Source: Deltaproteobacteria bacterium (lineage in GTDB: Bacteria > Myxococcota > Myxococcia > Myxococcales > 40CM-4-68-19). From it: DNA of 11,945 bases. Positions 1 through 7,880 of this stretch are shown piece after piece. The stretch is from positions 1 to 11,945 of the forward strand of contig VBKQ01000155.1 of assembly GCA_005879505.1 (NCBI GenBank), in the 5' to 3' direction. The notes under the pieces are model-generated. The model ran no database searches. It was not told the DNA's origin and saw only the letters and a list, made by a program, of their open reading frames with translations. Position 1 is the first letter of the stretch; every line of letters starts with the position of its first letter. Both the position numbers and the translations under genes were made by a program.

Positions 1-296
1 GAGGAGAAGATCAGATCGATGAAGTACGGTCCGGCGAACGCCTTCGCGATCCAGATCGGATCGGTCATCTCCGTCCGGTAGCCCGCCTCCGCGAGCGCCC
101 GCAGCGCGTCGCCGACGTGCTCCTTGCGCAGGAACAGATCCAGGTCCTTGGTATCGCGCCAGATGCCGGTGTGGGCCTTCAGCGCGTACGCGCCCCCGAC
201 CATGGGGTCGAGCCCCCGCTCCTGCAGGATCCGCAGGGCCTCGCGGTGGGCATCGCGCTCCTCGCGCTCTTCGGGGCTGAGCCGCTCCGTCGCCAT
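1..296 (-). CDS. Nucleotidyltransferase-like protein, 3' end missing (runs off left edge)
   Basis: I translated this frame directly from the minus strand: ATG at 296-294, open to the window edge, giving 98 residues plus two bases. It shows a nucleotidyltransferase-fold signature: a Gly-Gly pair (VGGAYAL, residues 33-39), then an Asp-x-Asp motif (TKDLDLF, D51 and D53), then a third acidic residue in FIDLIF (D94). Proteins of the DNA polymerase beta-like nucleotidyltransferase superfamily bind metal and NTP with such a carboxylate triad. The substrate cannot be told; minimal nucleotidyltransferases, AbiEii-like toxins and antibiotic nucleotidyltransferases share the pattern. The N-terminus is charged and helical (residues 1-28). 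An in-frame GTG at 302 is an alternative start, and no clear ribosome-binding site decides. It lies 102 bases downstream of mutM on the same strand and may or may not belong to that transcript. Coding potential looks good; function is only at superfamily level. Confidence 0.75.
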   Translation of the reverse strand, partial: MATERLSPEEREERDAHREALRILQERGLDPMVGGAYALKAHTGIWRDTKDLDLFLRKEHVGDALRALAEAGYRTEMTDPIWIAKAFAGPYFIDLIFS

Positions 297-398
297 GTAC
301 ACACCGCCAAGGTGGGGACGGGCGCAGGGGAGGGCAAACCGACCCCCAGACGGAGCTATTCAAAACGTAGCGCAAAGCCGGACTTCGTGCGGCAGCGG

Positions 399-1349
399 CT
401 AGCGCATCGGCTGCGAGGCGCGGCCGCCCTGGATCACCCGGAGCCGCCGAGCAGGCGATCGCCGAGCTGCTTTCTGTAGTGCGACCGAAGCTCGTGCCGG
501 AGCCCGCACCGGCCCCGTCCGGGAGGTCGCGCGAGCGCGCCAACGTGGCTGGCAATGCGGGCAGTAGTAGGTGCTCCGTCCTCCCTGCACGATCCGCCGG
601 ATGGCCGTGCCGCAATTGCCGCAGGGCTCTCCGGCGCGGTCGTAGACGAGGAAGACGTTCTCGCCGCCTTCCTCCACATACGTGATCGGCTCCGGGCTGT
701 CTTCGTCGTCCAGGGTGGCACGCAGCGAGTCGCCGATGGCGCTGGCCAGCCGCTCGGTCTCGGCGCGGGTCAGCGACAACGCCGGCCGCTGCGGGTCGAT
801 GCGGGCCCGGTACAGCGACTCCGACACCTGGATGTTTCCCAGTCCGGCGAGCGTGCGCTGATCCATCAACGCTTCCTTCATCGACCGGCGCGTCCGGGCC
901 AGCATCCCGTGGAGGCGCTCCACGTCGATCCCGCCCAGCGGATCGGGTCCGAGCGCGCGCAGGGCGGGCAGCGCGCGAAGCTGCTGCGTCTTGCCGCGGA
1001 TCAGCCTTCCGAACAAACGCATGTCGCGATAGTCGACTGCGTGCCCGTCGTTCAGCGCCAGTGAAGCGCGCACATGCGAGGGGCGGGGCTCGTCCGCGCG
1101 CCGGCGGATCCACTTTCCCGTCATCCCCAGATGCGAGAGAAGACCCTCACCGCCGTCGAACGAAAGCAGCATCCATTTTCCAAAGCGCTCGATCCCTGTG
1201 AGCCGGTGCCCGGCCAGGCCCGCGAACCGCGCCTGCGTCTGGCCGCGGATGACGCGTGATCTCTCGGCACGCGCGGAGACGATGCGGCGCCCCTGCAGCC
1301 AGCCGCGGAGTTGGCGTGAGGCGATCTCCACCTCGGGGAGCTCGGGCAT
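399..1349 (-). CDS. mutM: Formamidopyrimidine-DNA glycosylase (Fpg/MutM)
   Basis: This base-excision repair enzyme removes oxidised purines such as 8-oxoguanine from DNA and cleaves the abasic site. The 316-residue product begins MPELPEVE, which supplies the catalytic N-terminal proline (P2 before Met removal) and the following glutamate. K58 in RFGKW matches the conserved catalytic-loop lysine. The helix-two-turn-helix segment LMDQRTLAGLGNI carries N172. The C-terminal zinc finger is complete: C243, C246, C263 and C266, with R258 in GGRSTYYCP at the position that binds the lesion phosphate. Family members are usually about 270 residues and end just after the finger. Here about 47 extra residues follow, rich in Arg and Lys (13 basic) and Ala, with no recognised domain. 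The ATG lies 5 bases after the stop of the upstream transglutaminase gene, so it is probably the last gene of the MoxR operon. The spacer offers little Shine-Dalgarno match, which suggests coupling. Confidence 0.97.
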   Translation of the reverse strand: MPELPEVEIASRQLRGWLQGRRIVSARAERSRVIRGQTQARFAGLAGHRLTGIERFGKWMLLSFDGGEGLLSHLGMTGKWIRRRADEPRPSHVRASLALNDGHAVDYRDMRLFGRLIRGKTQQLRALPALRALGPDPLGGIDVERLHGMLARTRRSMKEALMDQRTLAGLGNIQVSESLYRARIDPQRPALSLTRAETERLASAIGDSLRATLDDEDSPEPITYVEEGGENVFLVYDRAGEPCGNCGTAIRRIVQGGRSTYYCPHCQPRWRARATSRTGPVRAPARASVALQKAARRSPARRLRVIQGGRASQPMR

Positions 1350-1354
1350 GCCGC

Positions 1355-3457
1355 TCAGATGTCACGGCCGGCGCTCGCGCGCAACCCGGAGCGCAGCTCG
1401 CGCAAGGTGGCCCGCACGACGCGCGGCGGCAGGCGTCTCCCGCCCCAACGCGCGGCCGCGTACGCCCGGACGAGCCCGGCGGCGGCAGGCACCCTGCGCG
1501 CCAACTCGCCCGCCGTCGTCCCCACCGCGATTTCGATTCCGGCACTCCTGAGCAACCGCCGCCCGACACGCCAGAGAGCAGCGGCGCGCCGCTGATCGGC
1601 CGTCAGCTCCCGCTCTTGCCCCTTTCGCGCCCGCCCGCGCAAGCGCCGCAACCACGCGATCACGGAGGCGGTCACGAGGACACCGCCAGCTGCGGCGATC
1701 ACCCGACGCAGCCGCCCGGTGCCGCCGTCCTTTCCGGCCAGCCGCCGTCCGGTCTCGTGGAGGAGCTGACCGATCCGCCGCATCGCCTGCGCCTGCGATA
1801 CGAGATCGTAGTCGACCACGAACGCGCGCCACCTCTGCTGAAGGCTGTCCCAGAGGAGCACCATCCGCGCCTGGAACCCCTCCTGCCGGCCCCCGCGCTC
1901 GGAGGCAGGCGTCGGGTCGAAACGCACGTACCCCGCATCGGGAAAGTACACCTCGACCCAGCTGTGCGCGTCGCCCGCGCGTACCGCGTAGTACCCGGCG
2001 TCCGTGCGGCGCCCGCCGAAGTATCCGGTGACGTTGCGGGCGGGGATGCCCAGCGAGCGCAGCATCAACACCATCGCGCTGGAGAACAGCTCGCAGTGAC
2101 CCGCCCGCCGCACGAAGAGAAAATCGGCGATCGGGTCGGCCACGTCGCCGGGAAGGTCGCGCGTGTACCGCAGCGCCGTCGCGAGCCACCTCTCGACGGC
2201 AGCGGCCGCATCGGCCGGATCCTTGCCGGCGCCGAGCCGCTCCGCGAGCGCGCGCACGCGCGCATCGAGCGAAGCAGGCACGGCCAGGTCGGCTTCGACC
2301 CAGGACGGGTATCGCTGCCCGCGCCCGCGCACCCTGGCCGGGTCCGGCTCGTCCGTGTCGGCGACGACGGAATAGCGGACATCACCGCTATCGACCGGCT
2401 GATAGAACAGATCGCCCGCGGCGTTCCGGTACAGGCGCCGCGCCGCCGGCCGCGGCGTCCCGGGCTGGCGGAAATCGACGCCCAGCGGCCACCCTTCCGG
2501 AGTGAACACGACGCCGTCGGTGAACTGGCCGACCACCTCGATGTCCGCCGAGAGCACGGAGGGGACACCTCGGCCGCGCGGCGGCCGCTGCGGCAGTCGA
2601 AGGACGGGGATGAGTCCGCCGTCCGGCGACTGCCACCCATGACCCGTCCATTGCGAGAGGGTTCGCGCCCGCCAGTGCATCGCCAGGTCGCGCGGCTCTC
2701 CGCGCGGCGCGGGATCGAGCCGCACCCGCAGAATCACTCGCGGGTCATCGGCGACGGTGCCATGGCGGGACAGGTCGACGCGGTCACCGAGGCCAGCGAT
2801 GGGGGCCGGCCGCGACGCTCGCCGCAGCCCGCCGATGGTGACTCGCGGGAAGGTGAGGAAGATGAGTGCCGCACCGGCGATTCCGAAGAACGCGAGCGCC
2901 GCGAGACCGCCCAGCAGGGCCGGAGTCGCGACCCGGCGCGAGTTGAGCAGCGCCGCCGAACCCGCTGGACCGCGGCCCTCTTCGATGGCGAATCGCAGGT
3001 GCGTGAGCGCAAGCGCCCAGGTGCCGCTCACCGCGAACGCGAGGAAGGCGAATCCGAACGTCACTTCGGCGGAGAGGGCTGCTCCCGCGCAGAGGAGCAG
3101 CAGCGCAAGCAGCAGGAGAAGGAGCTCGTCGCGCTCGGTCCGGCGGTGCCAGAGCCGGTGGATGCAGAGCAGCTCGGCGAACAGCGCAGCGGCGAGGATG
3201 ATGTCGATCTGGCCGGCGAAGACCTGCACGCCGAGCACGAGCAGCGCGCCCACGAGCAGCACCGTCCATCCCCATTGCATCCGGCCGTGAAAACGGCGCC
3301 CGGCGACTGCCGATCCGGCGACGGCGAGCGGAAAGAGCGCGGTCATCGCCGGCCCCATCTCTCCGGAGACGGCGCAGGCGAGGAACCCGAACGCCGCGGT
3401 GAGCGTCCCCGCCCAGCGCTGCGTCTGCAGCAGCGTGAGCCCGCGCGGTGTCTTCAC
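1355..3457 (-). CDS. TgpA-like membrane transglutaminase (DUF3488 + transglutaminase core)
   Basis: This 700-residue inner-membrane protein has an extracytoplasmic transglutaminase-like domain. The N-terminal DUF3488/TgpA_N part contains about six hydrophobic segments (roughly residues 15-33, 36-52, 63-81, 86-98, 111-129 and 180-203, with another near 132-152). A soluble region follows, and the papain-like core shows the triad: C455 in RAGHCELFSS, H498 in GDAHSWVEVYF, and D514 in VRFDPTP. A further membrane helix lies near residues 585-603, followed by a basic cytoplasmic tail, as in TgpA. Pseudomonas TgpA is reported as essential; what this family acts on is not settled, and cell-envelope proteins or peptides are the usual guess. 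The GTG start (3457-3455) overlaps the DUF58 stop as GTGA, which implies translational coupling. MoxR-DUF58-TgpA is a recurrent gene order. Family and topology are secure; the substrate is unknown. Confidence 0.94.
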   Translation of the reverse strand: MKTPRGLTLLQTQRWAGTLTAAFGFLACAVSGEMGPAMTALFPLAVAGSAVAGRRFHGRMQWGWTVLLVGALLVLGVQVFAGQIDIILAAALFAELLCIHRLWHRRTERDELLLLLLALLLLCAGAALSAEVTFGFAFLAFAVSGTWALALTHLRFAIEEGRGPAGSAALLNSRRVATPALLGGLAALAFFGIAGAALIFLTFPRVTIGGLRRASRPAPIAGLGDRVDLSRHGTVADDPRVILRVRLDPAPRGEPRDLAMHWRARTLSQWTGHGWQSPDGGLIPVLRLPQRPPRGRGVPSVLSADIEVVGQFTDGVVFTPEGWPLGVDFRQPGTPRPAARRLYRNAAGDLFYQPVDSGDVRYSVVADTDEPDPARVRGRGQRYPSWVEADLAVPASLDARVRALAERLGAGKDPADAAAAVERWLATALRYTRDLPGDVADPIADFLFVRRAGHCELFSSAMVLMLRSLGIPARNVTGYFGGRRTDAGYYAVRAGDAHSWVEVYFPDAGYVRFDPTPASERGGRQEGFQARMVLLWDSLQQRWRAFVVDYDLVSQAQAMRRIGQLLHETGRRLAGKDGGTGRLRRVIAAAGGVLVTASVIAWLRRLRGRARKGQERELTADQRRAAALWRVGRRLLRSAGIEIAVGTTAGELARRVPAAAGLVRAYAAARWGGRRLPPRVVRATLRELRSGLRASAGRDI

Positions 3458-4419
3458 CCGCGCACCTGCAGCACCGACCCCTCGGCGTCCGGTTCCGGCG
3501 CGCCGAGACCATCTCCGCCTGCCCCCAGCAGCGCCAGCAGCCTGAGCGCCGCATACCTCTGCGCCTCGCCGCTGCCGGCCGGGAGGAACGCTCCGGCGAG
3601 CGCGAGCGACACTTCTGCCCCGCCATCCAGCTCGCGCGAGACCAGCGCGGCGGCGTGCTCCACAGCGCGCTCCAGCGCCTCGCCGCGCAAGGGCCGTTGA
3701 TCGAGCACGACGCAGACCCGCTTGCGCCGCTCCTGCTCGCGGTCCACCGCGATCAGCCGGCCCGCCCGCGCACTGGACCTCCAGTGGATGCTGCGCGCGT
3801 CCTCGCCCGGCCGGTGGTCGCGCAGCGAATGGACCTCGAGGCCGAGGCCGATGCGATCCTCAGGCCGTTCGCCGTCGCGCGCCAGCGTCCGCCCGACCAG
3901 GGGCCGGGCCGGCACCTCACGGGGAAACACCACCAGCTCCGCCGGCGCATCCATCGGGCGCGACTTCTCGAACAGCCCGAATGGTGCCCGGGTTGCCACT
4001 TCGATCTGCTCGAACCGGTGCAATCCCCTCCGCTGGGGCACGAATCGGTATGCCACCTCCGCGCTTTGCGCAGCGGGCAAAAGGACGAGGAACCCGTGGC
4101 CAGCAACGTCGCCGCCGCGTTCCCGGATCTCCAGCGAGAACGACGGAGCACGGCGCTTGCCGTTTCGCGCCTGTAGCCCGATCAACGCCGGCTGGCCGGC
4201 AGTAGCGACGGATGGCAGCCGCCGCTCCACGCGCACGCCCCGCAGGCTCTGCTCGGAGAGAATGCCGGAGACGATGATCGAGGCGAGGAGGAGCCCGAGC
4301 ACGAGGAAGAGCAGGTTGTTCCCGGTGTTCGTCGCCGCCAGCCCGATACCGATCGTCAGTCCCGTGTACCAGCGCCCCATCCGGGTGAACGAGAGCCTGC
4401 GCTTCCAGGCCGGGGTCAC
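3454..4419 (-). CDS. DUF58 domain-containing membrane-anchored protein
   Basis: I place the start at the GTG at 4419-4417, giving 321 residues. This GTG forms a GTGA overlap with the moxR stop. The open frame extends further upstream, but that part is only an alternate-frame reading of moxR. An ATG at codon 14 (4380) is a possible later start. Residues 17-53 form a hydrophobic hairpin (two adjacent membrane helices around LATTNTGNN-type turn residues 28-35 and LLFLVLGLLLASIIVSG). The rest is the DUF58 domain with its hallmark stretch at residues 200-225, RDHRPGEDARSIHW followed by SARAGRL, and a beta strand VCVVLD (235-240). The fold resembles a von Willebrand A domain. DUF58 proteins are commonly paired with MoxR ATPases, which are thought to remodel or activate VWA-type partners. 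The exact role is unknown. The C-terminus overlaps the transglutaminase start by four bases. Confidence 0.93.
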   Translation of the reverse strand: MTPAWKRRLSFTRMGRWYTGLTIGIGLAATNTGNNLLFLVLGLLLASIIVSGILSEQSLRGVRVERRLPSVATAGQPALIGLQARNGKRRAPSFSLEIRERGGDVAGHGFLVLLPAAQSAEVAYRFVPQRRGLHRFEQIEVATRAPFGLFEKSRPMDAPAELVVFPREVPARPLVGRTLARDGERPEDRIGLGLEVHSLRDHRPGEDARSIHWRSSARAGRLIAVDREQERRKRVCVVLDQRPLRGEALERAVEHAAALVSRELDGGAEVSLALAGAFLPAGSGEAQRYAALRLLALLGAGGDGLGAPEPDAEGSVLQVRG

Positions 4420-5423
4420 TCGGGCACCGGCACCTGCTCGACGAGATCGCGGACTACCCGCTCCGCCGCGAGCCGCTCGAGCTCGCCTCCTCCCGGACCC
4501 CGGCCCGCGAGGGCGATCCGGTGCGCGAGCACGGGAACGCACAGCTCCTTCACGTCGTCCGGCTCGACATACCCGCGGCCGCGCAAGAGCGCACGGGCAC
4601 GCGCGACGGCGAGCAGCGCGATGGCCCCGCGGGGCGAGGCTCCGAGGGAAACGAGCGGCGTCTGGCGGGTCGCGGCGACGATGGCCAGCACGTAATCGGC
4701 GATCTCCGGCGCGACGGTCACCAGCGCGGCGGCTGCCTGGAGCCTGCGCACGTCCTGCGCCGACGCCACCGGATGCAGATGCATCAGCTCGAGCTGCGTC
4801 CCGCCGCCGAGAAGCAGCTCCCGCTCCACTTCCGCCGGCGGGTATCCCACCGAGAGCCGCAGCAGGAACCGGTCGAGCTGCGACTCCGGGAGCGGATAGG
4901 TCCCGGCGTGCTCGTGCGGGTTCTGGGTGGCGAGCACCATGAAGGGCGCGGGCAGCGGGCGTCCGGCGCCGTCGACCGAAACCTGTCCCTCGGCCATCGC
5001 TTCCAAGAGACAACTCTGGGTGCGCGGCGTCGTGCGATTGATCTCGTCGGCGAGGACGAGGTTGGCGAACAGCGGGCCCGGCTTGAAGACGAAACTGTTG
5101 CGCGCTTGATCGTAGACGGACACGCCGGTGATGTCGCCGGGCAGCAGATCGCTGGTGAACTGGATGCGCGCGAACGACAGGTCCAGCGACCGCGCCAGCG
5201 CCTGCGCGAGCGTGGTCTTGCCCACGCCGGGGACGTCCTCGAGCAGCAGGTGCCCCCCGGCGGCGAGCGACGCGAGCGCGAGCTCGACGATCTCCTGCTT
5301 TCCTTTCAGGGCGCGGCCGATGTTCGCTTCGAGCGCCGAGACGATGCGCCGCGCTTCCTGCGCAGTGAGCGGGGACCCGAGCGGAGTGATCCTCGCGGGA
5401 GCGGCGCCTTCGTCTGGCGTCAT
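4416..5423 (-). CDS. MoxR-family AAA+ ATPase
   Basis: This is a cytoplasmic AAA+ ATPase of the MoxR/RavA clade (335 residues; usual length about 310-340). Walker A is DVPGVGKTTLA (residues 63-73, K69). Walker B is LVLADEINR (122-130, D126 and E127). Sensor 1 is VLATQNP with N168, followed by the clade-typical GTYPLPESQLDRF with R185 as a possible arginine finger. Sensor 2 is SLGASPRGA (R265). The C-terminal AAA_lid is present, with the usual YVEPDDVKE. MoxR proteins act as chaperone-like remodelers for partners encoded next to them, here the DUF58 protein and the transglutaminase. It is the first gene of the minus-strand block, so the promoter should lie in or upstream of the 59-base gap to the divergent methyltransferase. 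No strong Shine-Dalgarno precedes the ATG. The last four bases overlap the DUF58 start (GTGA). Confidence 0.95.
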   Translation of the reverse strand: MTPDEGAAPARITPLGSPLTAQEARRIVSALEANIGRALKGKQEIVELALASLAAGGHLLLEDVPGVGKTTLAQALARSLDLSFARIQFTSDLLPGDITGVSVYDQARNSFVFKPGPLFANLVLADEINRTTPRTQSCLLEAMAEGQVSVDGAGRPLPAPFMVLATQNPHEHAGTYPLPESQLDRFLLRLSVGYPPAEVERELLLGGGTQLELMHLHPVASAQDVRRLQAAAALVTVAPEIADYVLAIVAATRQTPLVSLGASPRGAIALLAVARARALLRGRGYVEPDDVKELCVPVLAHRIALAGRGPGGGELERLAAERVVRDLVEQVPVPE

Positions 5424-5482
5424 CCGCAGCAGATTAACCCATGGGGCGGAACCGCGCCTTGTGCCAGACTGCGCACCCTTCC

Positions 5483-6871
5483 ATGCTTCCGCCCACAGTC
5501 ACGGTGACGCAGAAGGGAGCGAAGCGGGCGCGCGCCGGGCATCCGTGGATCTTTCGCGCGGACGTCGCCCGTCCCCCGGACGGGCTCGTCTCCGGGGCCG
5601 AAGTGCGCCTCGCCGACGCTCGCGGCAACTTCATCGCCCGTGGGTTCTGGGCGGCCAAGAGCCCGATCGCGCTGCGGGTGCTCTCGCGGCAGGACACCGC
5701 GTTGGACGAGGAGCTGCTCGTCGCGCGCCTGCGCATCGCGTACGAGCGGCGCCGCGCCATGTTCCCGGGCCGCGACGCGTTCCGCCTCGTGCACGGCGAG
5801 GCGGACCTGCTCCCGGGGTACTTCGCGGACCTCTACGACGGAGTGGCCGCCGTCCAGCATCTCGCCGAGTGGGCCGAGGCGCGACGGGAGCAGCTCGCGC
5901 GCATTCTCGTCGAGCTGACGGGAGCGCGCTCCGTGGTGGCCCGCGACGACGGGTCCGCCCGCGACTTCGAGCAGCTGCCCCGGCGAAGGGAGCCCCTCTT
6001 CGGCAACGATTTTCGTGCCCGTTACCACGAGGGAGACGTCGCGCTCGAGGTCGATCTCCTCGCCGATCACAAGACCGGCGGCTACCTCGACCAGGCCGAA
6101 AACCACCTGCGCGCCGGCGAGCTGGCGCGCGGCGAGGCCCTGGACGCGTTCTGCTATCACGGCGGCTTCGCGCTCCAACTCGCCCGCAAGGCAACGCAGG
6201 TCCTGGCCATCGACCAGGACGCAACGGCCGTCCAGCGCACGCGCGAGAACGCCATTCGAAACGGGCTGGGGAACCTCGAGGTGCGTGCCCAGAACGCCAT
6301 CGAGGCGCTGCGCGCGTTCGACGGCGAGGGGCGAAGGTTCGACACCATCGTTCTCGATCCGCCGGCGTTCGCGAAACGGAAGGAAGGTCTGGAGGGAGCG
6401 CTCAGGGCCTATCGCGAGATCAACTACCGCGCGGTTCGCATCCTGAAGCCCGGAGGTCTGCTCGTCACCTGCTCCTGCTCCGGCCGGGTGACGAACGAGC
6501 TGTTCGGCGAAGTGGTGGCCTGGGCTTCGCAGGAAGCCAAGCGGCCGCTGCAGCTCCTGGAGCGCCGCGGAGCTTCACGCGATCACCCGCCGCTGATCGG
6601 GGTGCCGGAGACAGAATATCTCAAGGCGTGGTTCCAGATCGGCTGCTTCTGCTTGCTCGCCGCCTCGCGGATCTGCTCGAAGACCCGCTTGGGCGGGGTC
6701 CAGCCCCATTCCTGCTCCACCAGCGAGATCTTCTCCACTTCGGACCGGATGCGCAGCCACTCCTGCTCCCCGATGGCGCAGAACGCCGCGACACCGTTCG
6801 GATCGAGCTGGGTCCCGGCCACCCGCTGCATCTCGACCAGCGCGGCACCATGCGGCTGCGCTTTGCGGTAG
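5483..6871 (+). CDS. RlmI-like SAM-dependent 23S rRNA methyltransferase with antisense-derived C-terminal tail
   Basis: The product is a class I rRNA methyltransferase of the RlmI/RlmK (YccW) type, 462 residues from the chosen ATG. An N-terminal PUA-like RNA-binding region contains GHPWIFRADV (19-28). The Rossmann methyltransferase domain shows DHKTGGYLDQ (195-204), motif I ALDAFCYHGGFAL (219-231), the acidic SAM-ribose strand VLAIDQ (240-245), motif IV LDPPAFAKRK (291-300) and VTCSCSG (328-334). RlmI makes m5C1962 in E. coli 23S rRNA; the exact target here is inferred. An ATG at 5441 would add 14 residues unlike the family, so 5483 is preferred; neither has a clear Shine-Dalgarno. The conserved domain ends with PETEYLKAWF at about residue 384 (base 6634), close to the normal length near 390. 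The frame then continues about 78 residues with no stop, antisense to the response-regulator gene, and that tail matches no family feature I know. Confidence 0.9.
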   Translation: MLPPTVTVTQKGAKRARAGHPWIFRADVARPPDGLVSGAEVRLADARGNFIARGFWAAKSPIALRVLSRQDTALDEELLVARLRIAYERRRAMFPGRDAFRLVHGEADLLPGYFADLYDGVAAVQHLAEWAEARREQLARILVELTGARSVVARDDGSARDFEQLPRRREPLFGNDFRARYHEGDVALEVDLLADHKTGGYLDQAENHLRAGELARGEALDAFCYHGGFALQLARKATQVLAIDQDATAVQRTRENAIRNGLGNLEVRAQNAIEALRAFDGEGRRFDTIVLDPPAFAKRKEGLEGALRAYREINYRAVRILKPGGLLVTCSCSGRVTNELFGEVVAWASQEAKRPLQLLERRGASRDHPPLIGVPETEYLKAWFQIGCFCLLAASRICSKTRLGGVQPHSCSTSEIFSTSDRMRSHSCSPMAQNAATPFGSSWVPATRCISTSAAPCGCALR

Positions 6872-7785
6872 GGCCGGTCGCTGGTGATCGCGTCGTACGT
6901 GTCGGCCACCGCGAACAGCCGCGCACCGAGCACGATCTGCTCGCCCTTGAGCCCCGACGGATAACCACGGCCGTCGTACCGCTCCTGATGCTGCAGCACG
7001 ATCACGCTCGCATCGCGGAGGAATTCGATGCGCTGCAGGAGCGCCCAACCGAGCCGCGGGTGCTCGCGCATCTCGTGCCACTCCTCCTGATCCAGCGGTC
7101 CGGGCTTGAGCAGCACCGCATCGCGCACGCCGATCTTGCCGATGTCGTGCAGCAGGGCGCCCATCTCGATGGTGCGCAGCTCGTGCCCGTCCCGGATGCC
7201 CAGCTGCTCGGCGATCCGGCGCGTGAACCGCGAAACGCGCCGCGAATGCCATTGCGTCTCCGTGTCCCGGTAGTCGAGCACGGCGACCATTCCGTCGAGC
7301 AGGTTGGTGGTGCGCTCTTCCACCAGGCGCTCGAGGCCCTTGTTGAGGGCGGCCAGCTCCGCGTTCTGCGACTGCACGATCGCGGTCAGCTGGCGGTTCT
7401 TCTCCCGCAGCGCGTACGTGTCGAACGCCTGGCGCACGGTACCGAGCAGCTCGACGCGGTTCCAAGGCTTGGCGAGGATGCGGAAGATCTCGCCGTTGTT
7501 CACCGCGTCGACGGCGGCGCTGAAGTCGTGCGCGGCGGTGAGCAGGATGCGGATGGTCTCGGGCTGCAGGGACTTGGCCTGCGCGAGGAACTCCGCGCCG
7601 GTCATGCCCGGCATCATGTAGTCGGCGGAGAGCACCTGGAACGGCTTCTCGCGAAGCCTGTCGAGCGCCTCGGCCGGATCGGCGCAGGCGATCACCTCGT
7701 AGCCCGCGGCCTCGAAGGTGCGTTGCAGTGCATGCAGGATGGGCGCCTCATCGTCGACGACGAGGAGGCGTTCGATCTCCGGCAT
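6583..7785 (-). CDS. Response regulator with REC and HD-GYP domains (probable cyclic-di-GMP phosphodiesterase)
   Basis: The 400-residue protein resembles RpfG-type regulators. The receiver domain (1-122) has the acidic pair D11/D12, phosphoacceptor D55 in SADYMMPGM, T83 and K106 in LAKPW. A helical, probably coiled-coil linker covers 125-160. The HD-GYP domain (160-340) has H180, HD at 213-214 in LLHDIGKIGV, EHP with H242, and HQERYDGRGYP (GYP 274-276) followed by VADTYDAITSDRPYR. All core motifs are intact, so hydrolysis of cyclic-di-GMP controlled by phosphorylation is likely. The HHE pair reads HQE here, a variant I believe common in response-regulator HD-GYPs. A GGGAG ribosome-binding site (7794-7790) lies 4 bases from the ATG. 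No histidine kinase gene is adjacent, so it is an orphan regulator within this window. The last 24 or so residues are antisense to the conserved end of the methyltransferase gene. Confidence 0.95.
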   Translation of the reverse strand: MPEIERLLVVDDEAPILHALQRTFEAAGYEVIACADPAEALDRLREKPFQVLSADYMMPGMTGAEFLAQAKSLQPETIRILLTAAHDFSAAVDAVNNGEIFRILAKPWNRVELLGTVRQAFDTYALREKNRQLTAIVQSQNAELAALNKGLERLVEERTTNLLDGMVAVLDYRDTETQWHSRRVSRFTRRIAEQLGIRDGHELRTIEMGALLHDIGKIGVRDAVLLKPGPLDQEEWHEMREHPRLGWALLQRIEFLRDASVIVLQHQERYDGRGYPSGLKGEQIVLGARLFAVADTYDAITSDRPYRKAQPHGAALVEMQRVAGTQLDPNGVAAFCAIGEQEWLRIRSEVEKISLVEQEWGWTPPKRVFEQIREAASKQKQPIWNHALRYSVSGTPISGG

Positions 7786-7880
7786 TTCGCTCCCGCTCAG
7801 GTCCCCCGCAACAGCTTACCAGCACCCGGTGGCGTCACTCTCGTATCGCCTGCGACGGCAGGGAAGTGCAAGATGCGCAC

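Noticed and set aside
297..398. Gap between mutM and the nucleotidyltransferase gene, with a short AT-richer patch around 357-370 and a weak hairpin around 377-395
   Set aside because: I could not find a -35/-10 pair with acceptable spacing or a stem followed by a T-tract, so no promoter or terminator is called.
1256..3700. Plus-strand open frame of 814 codons opposite the transglutaminase and DUF58 genes
   Set aside because: It is a shadow of GC-rich codon bias. The translation is Arg/Pro-rich without domains, whereas the minus strand carries an intact catalytic triad.
4420..5013. N-terminal extension of the DUF58 frame upstream of the GTG
   Set aside because: It overlaps moxR entirely in another frame and is Arg/Ala/Pro-rich. 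The DUF58 domain and its membrane helices begin right after the GTG at 4419.
1..5423. Idea that the nucleotidyltransferase next to the MoxR ATPase operon forms a new defence or toxin system
   Set aside because: MoxR-DUF58-TgpA is a widespread chromosomal set, mutM lies between, and the nucleotidyltransferase is 102 bases away and incomplete. Nothing else here (effector, antitoxin, mobile gene) supports a defence role.
7823..7862. Small inverted repeats between the divergent HD-GYP and sseA genes (CACC-C-GGTG at 7823-7831; CCTGC-GACG-GCAGG at 7849-7862)
   Set aside because: Stems of 4-5 bases are expected by chance in DNA this GC-rich. There is no regulator gene or repeated operator to support them.
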